DNA of 64,000 nucleotides from Sulfurimicrobium sp964384915 (lineage in GTDB: Bacteria > Pseudomonadota > Gammaproteobacteria > Burkholderiales > Sulfuricellaceae), in contig CAYLMA010000006.1 of assembly GCA_964384915.1 (NCBI GenBank), positions 62,001 to 126,000 of the forward strand, in the 5' to 3' direction. Position 1 is the first letter of the stretch, and every line of letters begins with the position of its first letter. Under the pieces are notes generated by a model. The model was not told the origin of the DNA, searched no databases, and saw nothing but the letters and a program-made list of their open reading frames with translations. Below, one piece after another: positions 8,308 through 16,052 of the stretch. The position numbers and the translations under genes were made by a program.

Positions 8308-9153
8308 ATGACCGCAATCTCTGAAAAAATCCGCAACATGGCCCTGTATTGCGATTTCGAAAACGTCGCCCTGGGCGTGCGCGATGCCAAGCATGCGCAA
8401 AAATTCGAGATCCGCAAAGTGCTGGAGCGGCTCTTGCTCAAGGGCAGCATCGTGGTGAAAAAAGCCTACTGCGATTGGGACCGCTACAAGGAATTCAAGG
8501 CCTCCATGCATGAAGCCGCATTCGAACTGATCGAGATCCCCCACGTCAGGCAATCCGGCAAGAATTCCGCCGATATCCGCATGGTAGTGGATGCGCTCGA
8601 CCTGTGCTATACCAAATCGCATGTGGACACTTTCGTCATCATCAGCGGCGATTCGGATTTCTCGCCCCTGGTGAGCAAGTTGCGCGAGAACAACAAAACG
8701 GTCATCGGCGTGGGCGTGAAAAATTCCACCTCCGACCTCCTGATCGCCAACTGCGACGAGTTCATCTATTACGACGATCTGGTCAGGGAAACGGAAAAGA
8801 AAGCCGAAAAGGCCAAGACACGCGTCAAGAAAAAGCCCGCCGTCAAGGATGCAAGCGAGACTGCGGCAACAATCGCCCCCAAGGAAGATAAAGACAAAGT
8901 GCAGGAAGCCATTGACCTGGTGATGGGCACGGTGGAAGCCCTCTTTCTGGAGCGCGGCGAAGAGGAGAAAATCTGGGGCTCGATGGTGAAGCAGGCGCTC
9001 AAGCGGCGCAAGCCGGGCTTCAACGAAAGCTACTACGGATTTGCCTCGTTCAGCAAACTGCTGGACGAAGCCGCTGCCCGCAAACTTCTGGAAGTGGAAC
9101 ACGACGAGAAGTCGGGCGGCGTCATCATCAGGAATTTCAACCCGGAATATTAG
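8308..9153 (+). CDS. NYN-domain (PIN-like) nuclease with C-terminal LOTUS/OST-HTH domain
   Basis: 281 residues from the ATG at 8308, which has CGGAG six bases upstream (an in-frame ATG at 8269 is less likely). Residues 10-160 are a NYN domain with the acidic residues expected of a metal-dependent RNase: D16 in YCDFENV, D89 in NSADIRM, D95, and D115/D117 in ISGDSDFSPL. A lysine/alanine-rich linker (165-200) leads to a LOTUS/OST-HTH module (about 205-275; WGSMVKQALKRRKPGF, YYGFASFSKLLDEA), an RNA-binding fold. The same pairing occurs in eukaryotic MARF1/Limkain proteins. The bacterial substrate is unknown; RNA processing is the likely role. Confidence 0.9.
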   Translation: MTAISEKIRNMALYCDFENVALGVRDAKHAQKFEIRKVLERLLLKGSIVVKKAYCDWDRYKEFKASMHEAAFELIEIPHVRQSGKNSADIRMVVDALDLCYTKSHVDTFVIISGDSDFSPLVSKLRENNKTVIGVGVKNSTSDLLIANCDEFIYYDDLVRETEKKAEKAKTRVKKKPAVKDASETAATIAPKEDKDKVQEAIDLVMGTVEALFLERGEEEKIWGSMVKQALKRRKPGFNESYYGFASFSKLLDEAAARKLLEVEHDEKSGGVIIRNFNPEY

Positions 9154-9282
9154 CAACCACCTCGCTTATGCATGGCAAGATGGAAGTTTCCGCAGCAGCC
9201 CTTACAAGACTGGCTCGCAGGCCGTCACCACCGCCCTCATTCGGATATCGCAAATTTCCTGCACATATTCGGCGGCACAAAG

Positions 9283-9316
9283 AAAAAGCCCCCAGCCAAA
9301 GGGGAAAGCCGGGGGC
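9283..9316 (-). terminator. intrinsic terminator downstream of trpB and the candidate sRNA
   Basis: On the minus strand GCCCCCGGC (9316-9308) pairs with GCTGGGGGC (9296-9288) with one mismatch across an 11-nt loop and is followed by TTTTT (9287-9283). The rest of the 293-bp gap 9154-9446 shows only the small-RNA structure described separately. Confidence 0.75.
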
Positions 9317-9385
9317 AGAAGCCTTAAAGGGTTTAAGGCACCCGCTCAGGGAGGAGAAGCGGGAGACGAAATGAATCGTCTGCTT
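9283..9385 (-). ncRNA. candidate structured small RNA with CUCCUCCC (anti-SD) loop
   Basis: On the minus strand four hairpins follow in series. (1) AGACGA/TCGTCT (9381-9364). (2) CCCGCT/AGCGGG (9363-9341), whose 11-nt loop carries CTCCTCCC, complementary to a Shine-Dalgarno sequence. (3) GCCTTAAA-CCC-TTTAAGGC (9339-9321), a perfect 8-bp stem. (4) A GC-rich stem (9316-9288) followed by TTTTT, an intrinsic terminator. A TTGACG (9422-9417) and TCTACT (9397-9392) 19 bp apart could be its promoter, predicting a start near 9385 and a transcript of about 103 nt. CUCCUCCC-loop sRNAs are known in Alphaproteobacteria (for example CcsR of Rhodobacter). It could instead be the processed 3'UTR of trpB. 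Confidence 0.55.
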
Positions 9386-9446
9386 ATTCAGAGTAGAGAG
9401 ACAACAAATTTGTTCCCGTCAATATGAAAATCATCATTTCATCCAT

Positions 9447-10799
9447 TTATCCCACCTTGGGCAGGCGCTCCAGCGCGGCCTTGATGGCTTCCTCTGGGTA
9501 GGCGTAATCTTCCAGCTTGCCGCTGAAGTAGCTGTCGTAGGCCCCCATGTCGAAATGGCCGTGGCCGGAAAGGTTGAAGAACAGCGTCTTGGCCTCGCCC
9601 GATTCCTTGCAGCGCAGCGCTTCGTCGATGCAGGCGGCAATGGCGTGGTTGGATTCAGGCGCGGGGATAATGCCTTCTGAACGCGCGAAGGTGACGCCGG
9701 CCTGGAAGGTGGAAAGCTGCGGCACCGCCACCGCCTCGACCAGTTTTTCGTGGTAGAGCTGCGACACCAGGGCCGAGTCGCCATGGTAGCGCAGGCCGCC
9801 TGCATGAATGCCGGGCGGCATGAAGTCGTGGCCCAGGGTGTACATCAGCATCATCGGCGTGAGCTTGGCGGTGTCGCCGAAGTCGTAGGCGTAGTGGCCG
9901 CGCGTCAGGGTCGGGCAGGAGGTGGGTTCCACCGCCACCAGGCGCACGTTCTTGCCAGCCGCCTTGTCGGCCAGGAAAGGGAAGGCAGCGCCGCCGAAGT
10001 TGGAGCCGCCGCCGCAGGGGGCGAAGATCATGTCCGGGTAGTCGCCCACTTTCTCGAACTGTTTCTTGGCTTCCAGGCCGATCACGGTCTGGTGCAGCAG
10101 CACGTGGTTCAGCACCGAGCCCAGGGCGTAGTTGGTATCGGCGCGCGATGCCGCATCTTCCACCGCCTCGGATATTGCCAGGCCGAGCGAGCCCTGGTTG
10201 TCCGCATCTTCGGCCAGCGCGGCGCGCCCGGAATGGGTTTCCACGCTCGGGCTGGCGAACACTTCCGCGCCCCAGGTCTGCATCATGGAGCGGCGGTAGG
10301 GTTTCTGGTTGTAGCTCACCTTGACCATGTAGACCCGCACCTCCAGGCCGAACATCTGTCCCGCCAACGCCATGGAGCAGCCCCATTGCCCGGCGCCGGT
10401 TTCGGTGGCGATGCGCTTGATGCCGGCTTCCTTGTTGTAATAAGCCTGTGCAATGGCAGTGTTGGGCTTGTGCGAACCCGCCGGCGAAACCCCCTCGTAT
10501 TTGTAGTAGATCTTGGCCGGCGTGCCGAGCGCCGCTTCCAGGCGATGGGCGCGGAACATCGGCGACGGGCGCCACAACTGGTAAATCTCGCGAATTTTTT
10601 CGGGAATCGCGATCCAGCGCTGGGCGGACATTTCCTGCTCGATCAGGCTCATCGGGAAGATGGCGGTCAGGGCCTCGGGGCCGACTGGCTTTCCGTCCGG
10701 GCCGAGCGGCGGCGCGGGCGGGTTGGGCATATCGGCAACGACGTTGTACCAGTGGGTGGGGATTTCGGATTCGTCCAGCAGGATCTTGGTGCGTTGCAT
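9447..10799 (-). CDS. trpB: TrpB2-type tryptophan synthase beta-like PLP enzyme
   Basis: 450 residues from the ATG at 10799, which has AAGGAC six bases upstream. It condenses indole with serine (or O-phosphoserine) to give tryptophan. Length and the long N-terminal extension (IPTHWYNVVADMPNPPAPPL) mark the TrpB2 subgroup, which typically works without TrpA. The PLP lysine is K111 in AGSHKPN; the phosphate-binding glycine loop CGGGSNFGG is near 275. No trpA, trpF or other trp gene is adjacent, in keeping with an indole-salvage role (inference). Annotated trpB on sequence; a canonical trpBA pair is expected elsewhere. Confidence 0.92.
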   Translation of the reverse strand: MQRTKILLDESEIPTHWYNVVADMPNPPAPPLGPDGKPVGPEALTAIFPMSLIEQEMSAQRWIAIPEKIREIYQLWRPSPMFRAHRLEAALGTPAKIYYKYEGVSPAGSHKPNTAIAQAYYNKEAGIKRIATETGAGQWGCSMALAGQMFGLEVRVYMVKVSYNQKPYRRSMMQTWGAEVFASPSVETHSGRAALAEDADNQGSLGLAISEAVEDAASRADTNYALGSVLNHVLLHQTVIGLEAKKQFEKVGDYPDMIFAPCGGGSNFGGAAFPFLADKAAGKNVRLVAVEPTSCPTLTRGHYAYDFGDTAKLTPMMLMYTLGHDFMPPGIHAGGLRYHGDSALVSQLYHEKLVEAVAVPQLSTFQAGVTFARSEGIIPAPESNHAIAACIDEALRCKESGEAKTLFFNLSGHGHFDMGAYDSYFSGKLEDYAYPEEAIKAALERLPKVG

Positions 10800-10864
10800 G
10801 ATGCAGTCCTTTTTGGGTTGGGATTTAAGTCGAGATAAGTCGCCCATCATATCCCCTTTGATTT

Positions 10865-10898
10865 TTTGCTGCCAAGCCTTTGGAGGTTAAGCTATAAT
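10865..10898 (+). promoter_or_regulatory. probable sigma-70 promoter for fbp
   Basis: A perfect TATAAT at 10893-10898 lies 38 bases before the fbp ATG. The best -35-like sequence, TTGCTG (10866-10871), is 21 bp away, longer than ideal, so activation or an alternative -35 is possible. The region is also the divergent upstream region of trpB. Confidence 0.5.
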
Positions 10899-10936
10899 TC
10901 AAGGTTCATTATATTTTTTTATACTAGGATAAGAAC

Positions 10937-11941
10937 ATGCACAAAGGCACCACCATCACCCAGTTCATTATCGAGGAACAGCGCCACATCCAGGGCGCAA
11001 GCGGTGATTTCACCTCGCTCCTGAACGACATCATCACCGCGATCAAGGTGATTTCCAATACCGTGAACAAAGGCGCGCTGATTGGCGTGATGGGTTCGGC
11101 CGGCTCGGAAAACGTGCAGGGCGAAACGCAGAAGGAACTGGACGTCATCACCAACGAAATCTTCATCAAATCCAACGAGTGGGCCGGTCACCTGTGCGCC
11201 ATGGCGTCGGAAGAGATGGACGACATTTATCCCATCCCGGCGCAATACCCGCGCGGCAAATACCTGCTGGTATTCGATCCGCTCGACGGCTCCAGCAATG
11301 TGGACGTAAACATTTCCGTCGGCACCATTTTTTCCATCCTGCGCTGTCAGGGCGAGGGCGATTCGCCTTCCGCCGAGGATTTCCTGCAGCCCGGCACCCA
11401 GCAGGTCTGCGCCGGCTATGCGCTGTACGGTTCCTCCACCATGCTGGTGCTGACCAGCGGCCATGGCGTGAACGGCTTCACCCTGGACCGCGATATCGGC
11501 GAATTCATCCTCACCCATGCCAACATGACCATTCCTGTCGACACCAAGGAATTCGCCATCAACGCCTCCAACCAGCGTTTCTGGGAGCAGCCGGTGCAGC
11601 GTTATGTGGAAGAGGCCCTGGCCGGCAAGACCGGACCCAGGGATAAGGATTTCAACATGCGCTGGGTGGCCTCGATGGTGGCCGAAGTGCACCGTATCCT
11701 GATGCGCGGCGGCATTTTCATGTACCCCAAGGACACCAAGGACCCCAGCAAGGCCGGCAAGCTGCGCCTGCTGTACGAAGCCAACCCGATGTCCTTCATC
11801 GTGGAACAGGCTGGCGGCGCTTCCAGCACCGGCCGCGCGCGCATTCTCGACATCCAGCCGGACGGCCTGCACCAGCGCGTGCCGGTGATCCTGGGTTCGA
11901 AAAACGAAGTCGAAACCGTGATTTCCTACCACAAGGCCTGA
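10937..11941 (+). CDS. fbp: class 1 fructose-1,6-bisphosphatase
   Basis: 334 residues, the standard FBPase-I length. It hydrolyses fructose-1,6-bisphosphate to fructose-6-phosphate in gluconeogenesis and, in autotrophs, the Calvin cycle. The metal/substrate signature DPLDGSSN is at 114-121 and GSAGSENVQGE is present near 53-63. AGGAT sits nine bases before the ATG. It stands alone between trpB2 and yqgE with its own promoter and a terminator-like hairpin downstream. No cbb genes are adjacent, so an autotrophic role cannot be judged here. Confidence 0.97.
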   Translation: MHKGTTITQFIIEEQRHIQGASGDFTSLLNDIITAIKVISNTVNKGALIGVMGSAGSENVQGETQKELDVITNEIFIKSNEWAGHLCAMASEEMDDIYPIPAQYPRGKYLLVFDPLDGSSNVDVNISVGTIFSILRCQGEGDSPSAEDFLQPGTQQVCAGYALYGSSTMLVLTSGHGVNGFTLDRDIGEFILTHANMTIPVDTKEFAINASNQRFWEQPVQRYVEEALAGKTGPRDKDFNMRWVASMVAEVHRILMRGGIFMYPKDTKDPSKAGKLRLLYEANPMSFIVEQAGGASSTGRARILDIQPDGLHQRVPVILGSKNEVETVISYHKA

Positions 11942-11983
11942 AACGCGCCCTGGCCTTGAATTGGGCCAGCCGCGCCGGCCAAG

Positions 11984-12019
11984 ATGCCGCTCGCCTGTTG
12001 CAGGGCCGGCGGCATTTTT
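11984..12019 (+). terminator. probable intrinsic terminator after fbp
   Basis: ATGCCGCT (11984-11991) pairs with GGCGGCAT (12008-12015), with one G-T wobble, and is followed by a T-run ending at 12019. It starts 43 bases after the fbp stop. Confidence 0.5.
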
Positions 12020-12060
12020 CATGGGGCATGGTTTCTGGCGAATATGCCATAATAACGCCC

Positions 12061-12621
12061 ATGCAAAGCATCGATCTCACCCACCATTTCCTCATCGCCA
12101 TGCCGGCGATGGCAGACCCCTATTTCGCCAAGACCCTGACCTATATCTGCGAGCACAACGAACGCGGGGCCCTGGGCGTCGTCCTTAACCGCAAGATCGA
12201 TCTGGATTTCAAGGCCTTGTTCGAACAGATCAACATCCCGCTTGAGGCGGTGGAACTAGCTGGAATGCCGATCCATTATGGCGGGCCGGTGCAGATGGAT
12301 CGCGGCTTTGTGCTGCACCAGCCGGAAGGGGATTGGCAGTCGAGCCTGGCGGTCGCCGAAGGCATCGCGCTGACGACCTCGAAAGACATTCTGGAAGCCG
12401 TGGGGCGCGGCGAAGGGCCGGATAAACTGTTCGTGTCCCTGGGCTATGCGGGCTGGGATGCAGGCCAACTCGAACATGAGCTGGGGCAGAATGCCTGGCT
12501 GACGGTACCGGCGAATCCACGCCTGATTTTTGACGAGCCGACCGAAACGCGCCTGGCCGCCGCCATGGAATTGCTGGGTGTGGATTTTGCCAGCCTTGCG
12601 GACGAAGCGGGTCATGCGTGA
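12061..12621 (+). CDS. yqgE: YqgE/AlgH family protein (DUF179)
   Basis: 186 residues from the ATG at 12061; MQSIDLTHHFLIAMPAMADP is the family's invariant opening, so the open frame back to 11956 is not used. GALGVVLNRK and YGGPVQMDRGFVLH are family signatures. It is widely linked to ruvX, as here, but its biochemical function is not established; in Pseudomonas the AlgH homologue was first tied to alginate regulation. Its stop codon is followed after three bases by a tandem heptad repeat. Confidence 0.93.
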   Translation: MQSIDLTHHFLIAMPAMADPYFAKTLTYICEHNERGALGVVLNRKIDLDFKALFEQINIPLEAVELAGMPIHYGGPVQMDRGFVLHQPEGDWQSSLAVAEGIALTTSKDILEAVGRGEGPDKLFVSLGYAGWDAGQLEHELGQNAWLTVPANPRLIFDEPTETRLAAAMELLGVDFASLADEAGHA

Positions 12622-12624
12622 ATT

Positions 12625-12712
12625 GGTGAGGAGTGAGGAGTTAGGAGTAAGGAGTAAGGCGACGTGACCATGGAAGTTTCTTCCCCTCACCCCTCACCCC
12701 TCACTCCTCACC
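12625..12712. repeat. inverted tandem-heptad repeat (GTGAGGA family)
   Basis: Left arm 12625-12659 is about five degenerate copies of the heptad GTGAGGA. Right arm 12683-12712 is the reverse complement of the same heptads. The outermost 14 bases (GGTGAGGAGTGAGG) match perfectly. The left arm starts three bases after the yqgE stop; the right arm lies inside the 5' end of ruvX and encodes part of its N-terminus. Confidence 0.85.
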
Positions 12713-13128
12713 GCTCTACCGTGCTGGGCTTCGATTTCGGCCTCAAGCGCATTGGCGTGGCGGTGGGCGACCGGATGATCGGCGTGGCCCATCCCCTGCA
12801 GACCATCCATGGCGAAAGCAACGAACAGCGCTTTGGCGCCATTGCCGCGCTGATCAAGGAATGGCAACCCGGCCTGCTGGTGGTGGGACAGCCGTTTCAT
12901 CTCGATGGCGGCGAACACGAGATGACCCTGCGCTGCAGGCGCTTCTCCCGCCAGCTTGAAGGACGTTTCGGCCTGCCGGTGGTGCTGGTGGACGAGCGCC
13001 TCAGTTCCGCGGCGGCAAGCCAGGATCTGCGAGAGGCCGGCATTACCGGCCGGCGGCAGAAGGTGATGCTGGACCAGGTCGCTGCGCAGCACATATTGCA
13101 ATCATATTTGGATAATTCCGGAAGCTGA
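12664..13128 (+). CDS. ruvX: Holliday junction resolvase-like RuvX (YqgF)
   Basis: 154 residues from the GTG at 12664 (ATG at 12670 also possible). RNase H-fold nuclease implicated in resolving recombination intermediates and in 16S rRNA 5'-end maturation. D24 in LGFDFGLKRIGVAVG is the first catalytic acid, and LVDERLSS carries the second. The first 18 residues (MTMEVSSPHPSPLTPHRS) are not part of the fold: they are encoded by the right arm of the heptad repeat, which has replaced the native start region. A ribosome site is supplied by GGAG in the left-arm repeat. Confidence 0.93.
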   Translation: MTMEVSSPHPSPLTPHRSTVLGFDFGLKRIGVAVGDRMIGVAHPLQTIHGESNEQRFGAIAALIKEWQPGLLVVGQPFHLDGGEHEMTLRCRRFSRQLEGRFGLPVVLVDERLSSAAASQDLREAGITGRRQKVMLDQVAAQHILQSYLDNSGS

Positions 13129-13166
13129 TTTAGCCGCTCCCCATGAGATTTACAGGATAAAAACCT

Positions 13167-13667
13167 ATGCAACTACCTGATGCCGAGAAGCTTGCGCAAA
13201 CCATGGCGCAAGAGCTCACGCCTTATCTGAGCGCAAACAGCGCGCTGGTGGGCATGCACACCGGCGGCGTGTGGCTGGCGGAAAGAATCCATGCCCTGCT
13301 GGGCAAGGATATTCCCCTGGGCACGCTCGACGTGTCTTTCTATCGCGATGATTTCAACCAGTCCGGCCTGCACGCTGAAGTGGCGCCCTCGGATATCCCT
13401 TTTGATGTCACGGGGCGCGACATCATCCTGGTGGATGACGTGCTTTACACCGGGCGCAGCGTGCGTGCAGCAATGAACGAACTGTTTGACTACGGCCGGC
13501 CCTCAAGCATCATCCTGGCCGTGCTGGTGGACCGGGGCGGGCGCGAATTGCCGATCGCCTCCCAGGTCACCGGGGCGGAGCTGGCGCTGGCGCCGGACCA
13601 GAACATCCAGCTCAATCGTGACTCGCAGGGGCGGCTTGCGCTCAGCCTGCGTCAAATAACCGCCTGA
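13167..13667 (+). CDS. pyrR: PyrR bifunctional pyrimidine regulator / uracil phosphoribosyltransferase
   Basis: 166 residues of the type I phosphoribosyltransferase fold, with the PRPP-binding loop DIILVDDVLYTGRSV at 85-99. In Gram-positives PyrR binds pyr mRNA; in pseudomonads and betaproteobacteria the pyrR-pyrB-pyrC' order is conserved, but RNA-based attenuation is not generally shown. Only 12 bases separate it from pyrB, so no attenuator fits between them. The Shine-Dalgarno sequence (AGGAT) is weak. Confidence 0.93.
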   Translation: MQLPDAEKLAQTMAQELTPYLSANSALVGMHTGGVWLAERIHALLGKDIPLGTLDVSFYRDDFNQSGLHAEVAPSDIPFDVTGRDIILVDDVLYTGRSVRAAMNELFDYGRPSSIILAVLVDRGGRELPIASQVTGAELALAPDQNIQLNRDSQGRLALSLRQITA

Positions 13668-13679
13668 CGGAGCAGATCC

Positions 13680-14645
13680 ATGGCTTTCCTGAATCGCAAT
13701 CCACAGCTTAACCAGCATGGCGAATTGCAGCACCTGCTCACCATCGAGGGCCTGGGGGCGGGGATGCTGCGGCATATCCTCGATACCGCGCAATCCTTCG
13801 TCAGTGTGTCTGAACGGGAAGTGAAGAAAATCCCGCTGCTGCGCGGCAAATCCATTTTCAACCTGTTTTTCGAACCCAGCACACGCACGCGCACGACTTT
13901 CGAGATTGCCGCCAAACGGCTTTCCGCCGACGTGATCAATCTCAACATCAACGCCTCCTCCCAGTCCAAGGGCGAAACCGTGCTGGATACCGTGGACAAC
14001 CTCGCGGCGATGCAGGCCGACATGTTCATCGTGCGCCACGCCCAGTCCGGCGCTGCGCACTTCATCGCGGGCCATGTTTCGCCCCACATCCATGTCGTCA
14101 ATGCGGGCGATGGCCGTCATGCCCACCCTACCCAGGGCTTGCTGGACATGTACACCATCCGCCATTACAAGCAGGAATTCCATAACCTGCGCGTGGCCAT
14201 CGTGGGAGACGTGCTGCATTCGCGCGTGGCGCGCTCCCAGATCCATGCGCTCACCACCCTGGGCGTGCCGGAAGTGCGCGTGATCGCGCCCAAGACGCTG
14301 CTGCCGGCCCAGGTCGAGCGCATGGGCGTGCAGGTCTATCACGATATGGCGCAAGGCCTCAAAGACGTAGACGTGGTCATCATGCTGCGCTTGCAGAACG
14401 AACGCATGCGCGGCGCCCTGCTGCCCTCGGCGCAGGAGTATTTCAAGTCCTACGGCCTGACCCAGGACAAGCTGGCGCTCGCCCGGCCCGACGCCATCGT
14501 GATGCATCCCGGCCCGATGAACCGCGGGGTGGAAATCGATTCCGACGTGGCCGACGGCAGCCAGTCGGTGATCCTGCCCCAGGTCACTTTCGGCATCGCG
14601 GTGAGGATGGCGGTGATGAGCATTCTGGCGGGGAGCAAGCAATGA
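13680..14645 (+). CDS. pyrB: aspartate carbamoyltransferase catalytic subunit
   Basis: 321 residues. Joins carbamoyl phosphate and aspartate in the committed step of pyrimidine synthesis. The carbamoyl-phosphate motif FFEPSTRTRTTFE is at 63-75; HPTQGLLDMYTI (near 145) and MHPGPMNRGVEI (near 275) are further family motifs. It overlaps the following pyrC' by four bases (ATGA), implying coupled translation. No regulatory PyrI subunit is encoded; in the class A (Pseudomonas-type) enzyme PyrB assembles with the inactive dihydroorotase encoded next. Confidence 0.97.
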   Translation: MAFLNRNPQLNQHGELQHLLTIEGLGAGMLRHILDTAQSFVSVSEREVKKIPLLRGKSIFNLFFEPSTRTRTTFEIAAKRLSADVINLNINASSQSKGETVLDTVDNLAAMQADMFIVRHAQSGAAHFIAGHVSPHIHVVNAGDGRHAHPTQGLLDMYTIRHYKQEFHNLRVAIVGDVLHSRVARSQIHALTTLGVPEVRVIAPKTLLPAQVERMGVQVYHDMAQGLKDVDVVIMLRLQNERMRGALLPSAQEYFKSYGLTQDKLALARPDAIVMHPGPMNRGVEIDSDVADGSQSVILPQVTFGIAVRMAVMSILAGSKQ

Positions 14646-15934
14646 AAATTCACATTCGCGGCGGTCGCCTGATCGAGCCGAAAAGCGGTATCGATGCGCA
14701 ACTGGATATATTTATTGCCGCCGGCAAGGTGGCGGCAATCGGTGATGCACCCTCGGATTTTCACGCCAACCGCGTGATTGACGCCAGCGGGCTGGTGGTC
14801 TGCCCGGGGCTGGTCGATCTTTCCGCGCGCCTGCGCGAGCCCGGCCTGGAATACATGGCCACCCTGGAGTCGGAAATGCATGCCGCTGTTGCCGGCGGCG
14901 TGACCAGCCTGGTGTGCCCGCCCGACACCGATCCGCCGCTGGACGAGCCGGGGCTGGTGGAAATGCTCAGGCACCGCGCCAAGAACCTGCACCAGGCGCG
15001 CGTGTTTCCCCTGGGCGCCTTGACGCAGAAACTGGAAGGCCAGCGCCTCACGGAAATGGCGGAATTGCACGATGCCGGCTGCATCGCCTTCTCGCAGGCA
15101 GATGCGCCATTGACCGATTCCAATGTGCTGCTGCGCGCCATGCAGTATGCCTCAACTTTCGGTTTTACCGTGTGGCTGCGCCCGCAGGATTCTTTCCTGG
15201 CACGCGACGGCGTGGCGCATGACGGCGAAGTGGCCTCGCGCCTGGGGCTTGCCGGGATACCCGCCTGCGCGGAGAGCATTGCGATTGCCAGGATTCTGCT
15301 GCTTACGAGGGAAACCGGGGCCAGGGTGCACCTGTGCCGCCTTTCCACCCGGGACGGCGTGGACATGGTGCGCGAAGCCAGACGCCAGGGCTTGCCGGTG
15401 ACTTGCGACATCGGGGTGCATCATGCGCACCTTTCCGAAATGGATATCGGTTATTTCAATTCGAACTGCCATGTGATTCCGCCGTTTCGCGGTTTGCGCG
15501 ACCGCGATGCCCTGCGCGAGGGCCTCAAGGACGGCACCATCGACGCAATCTGTTCGGACCACGCGCCGGTCGATGACGACGCCAAGCTCCTGCCTTTTGC
15601 CGAATCCGAGGCCGGCGTGACCGGGCTGGAACTGCTGCTGCCGCTGACGCTGAAATGGGCCAAAGAAATGGAGATCGAGCTGCCGGCGGCGATTGCCAGG
15701 CTCACGACCGAACCTGCGCGCATTCTTGCGCTCAACAAGGGCGTTCTGGCGCCGGGGCTCAATGCAGACCTGTGTATTTTCGACCCCGATGAATACTGGA
15801 AAGTGACACCCAAGGCGCTGAAAAGCCAGGGGAAAAATACGCCATTCCAAAACATGGAACTTGCCGGCAGAGTGCGTTACACCCTCGTCGAGGGAGTCGT
15901 GGTTTACGAAGCAGGAGTGATTGCGAGGCCTTGA
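14642..15934 (+). CDS. pyrC': dihydroorotase-like PyrC' (probable inactive ATCase partner)
   Basis: 430 residues with the amidohydrolase fold. The zinc-binding HxH of active dihydroorotases is replaced by VDLSARLREPG (58-68). The usual metal-histidine positions further on read WLRPQDSF (canonical HAED) and VHLCRLST (canonical HxSH). The aspartate region is still recognisable (CSDHAP near 303). Loss of the histidine ligands argues against catalysis and matches pyrC' of pseudomonads, whose product is needed for aspartate transcarbamoylase assembly. A catalytic pyrC should lie elsewhere. Overlaps pyrB by four bases. Confidence 0.9.
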   Translation: MKIHIRGGRLIEPKSGIDAQLDIFIAAGKVAAIGDAPSDFHANRVIDASGLVVCPGLVDLSARLREPGLEYMATLESEMHAAVAGGVTSLVCPPDTDPPLDEPGLVEMLRHRAKNLHQARVFPLGALTQKLEGQRLTEMAELHDAGCIAFSQADAPLTDSNVLLRAMQYASTFGFTVWLRPQDSFLARDGVAHDGEVASRLGLAGIPACAESIAIARILLLTRETGARVHLCRLSTRDGVDMVREARRQGLPVTCDIGVHHAHLSEMDIGYFNSNCHVIPPFRGLRDRDALREGLKDGTIDAICSDHAPVDDDAKLLPFAESEAGVTGLELLLPLTLKWAKEMEIELPAAIARLTTEPARILALNKGVLAPGLNADLCIFDPDEYWKVTPKALKSQGKNTPFQNMELAGRVRYTLVEGVVVYEAGVIARP

Positions 15935-16002
15935 ATTCCTGCGCTTAAGGCATGGTTGCGCGCCGCAAGGCTTGCCAATCAAGCAACTTGCATTCAGTCC
16001 CC

Positions 16003-16030
16003 AAAAAGGGCGGCCAAGGCCGCCCTTTTT
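16003..16030. terminator. bidirectional intrinsic terminator between pyrC' and nemA
   Basis: AAAAAGGGCGGCC (16003-16015), two unpaired bases, and GGCCGCCCTTTTT (16018-16030) form a perfect 13-bp stem with A/T tracts on both sides, serving the two convergent genes. Nothing else is visible in the gap 15935-16052. Confidence 0.9.
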
Positions 16031-16052
16031 GTTTCTGGCTGCGGGTCCGGAA

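Noticed and set aside
13668..13679. PyrR-controlled attenuator before pyrB
   Set aside because: Only 12 bases separate pyrR and pyrB, too few for an antiterminator/terminator structure.
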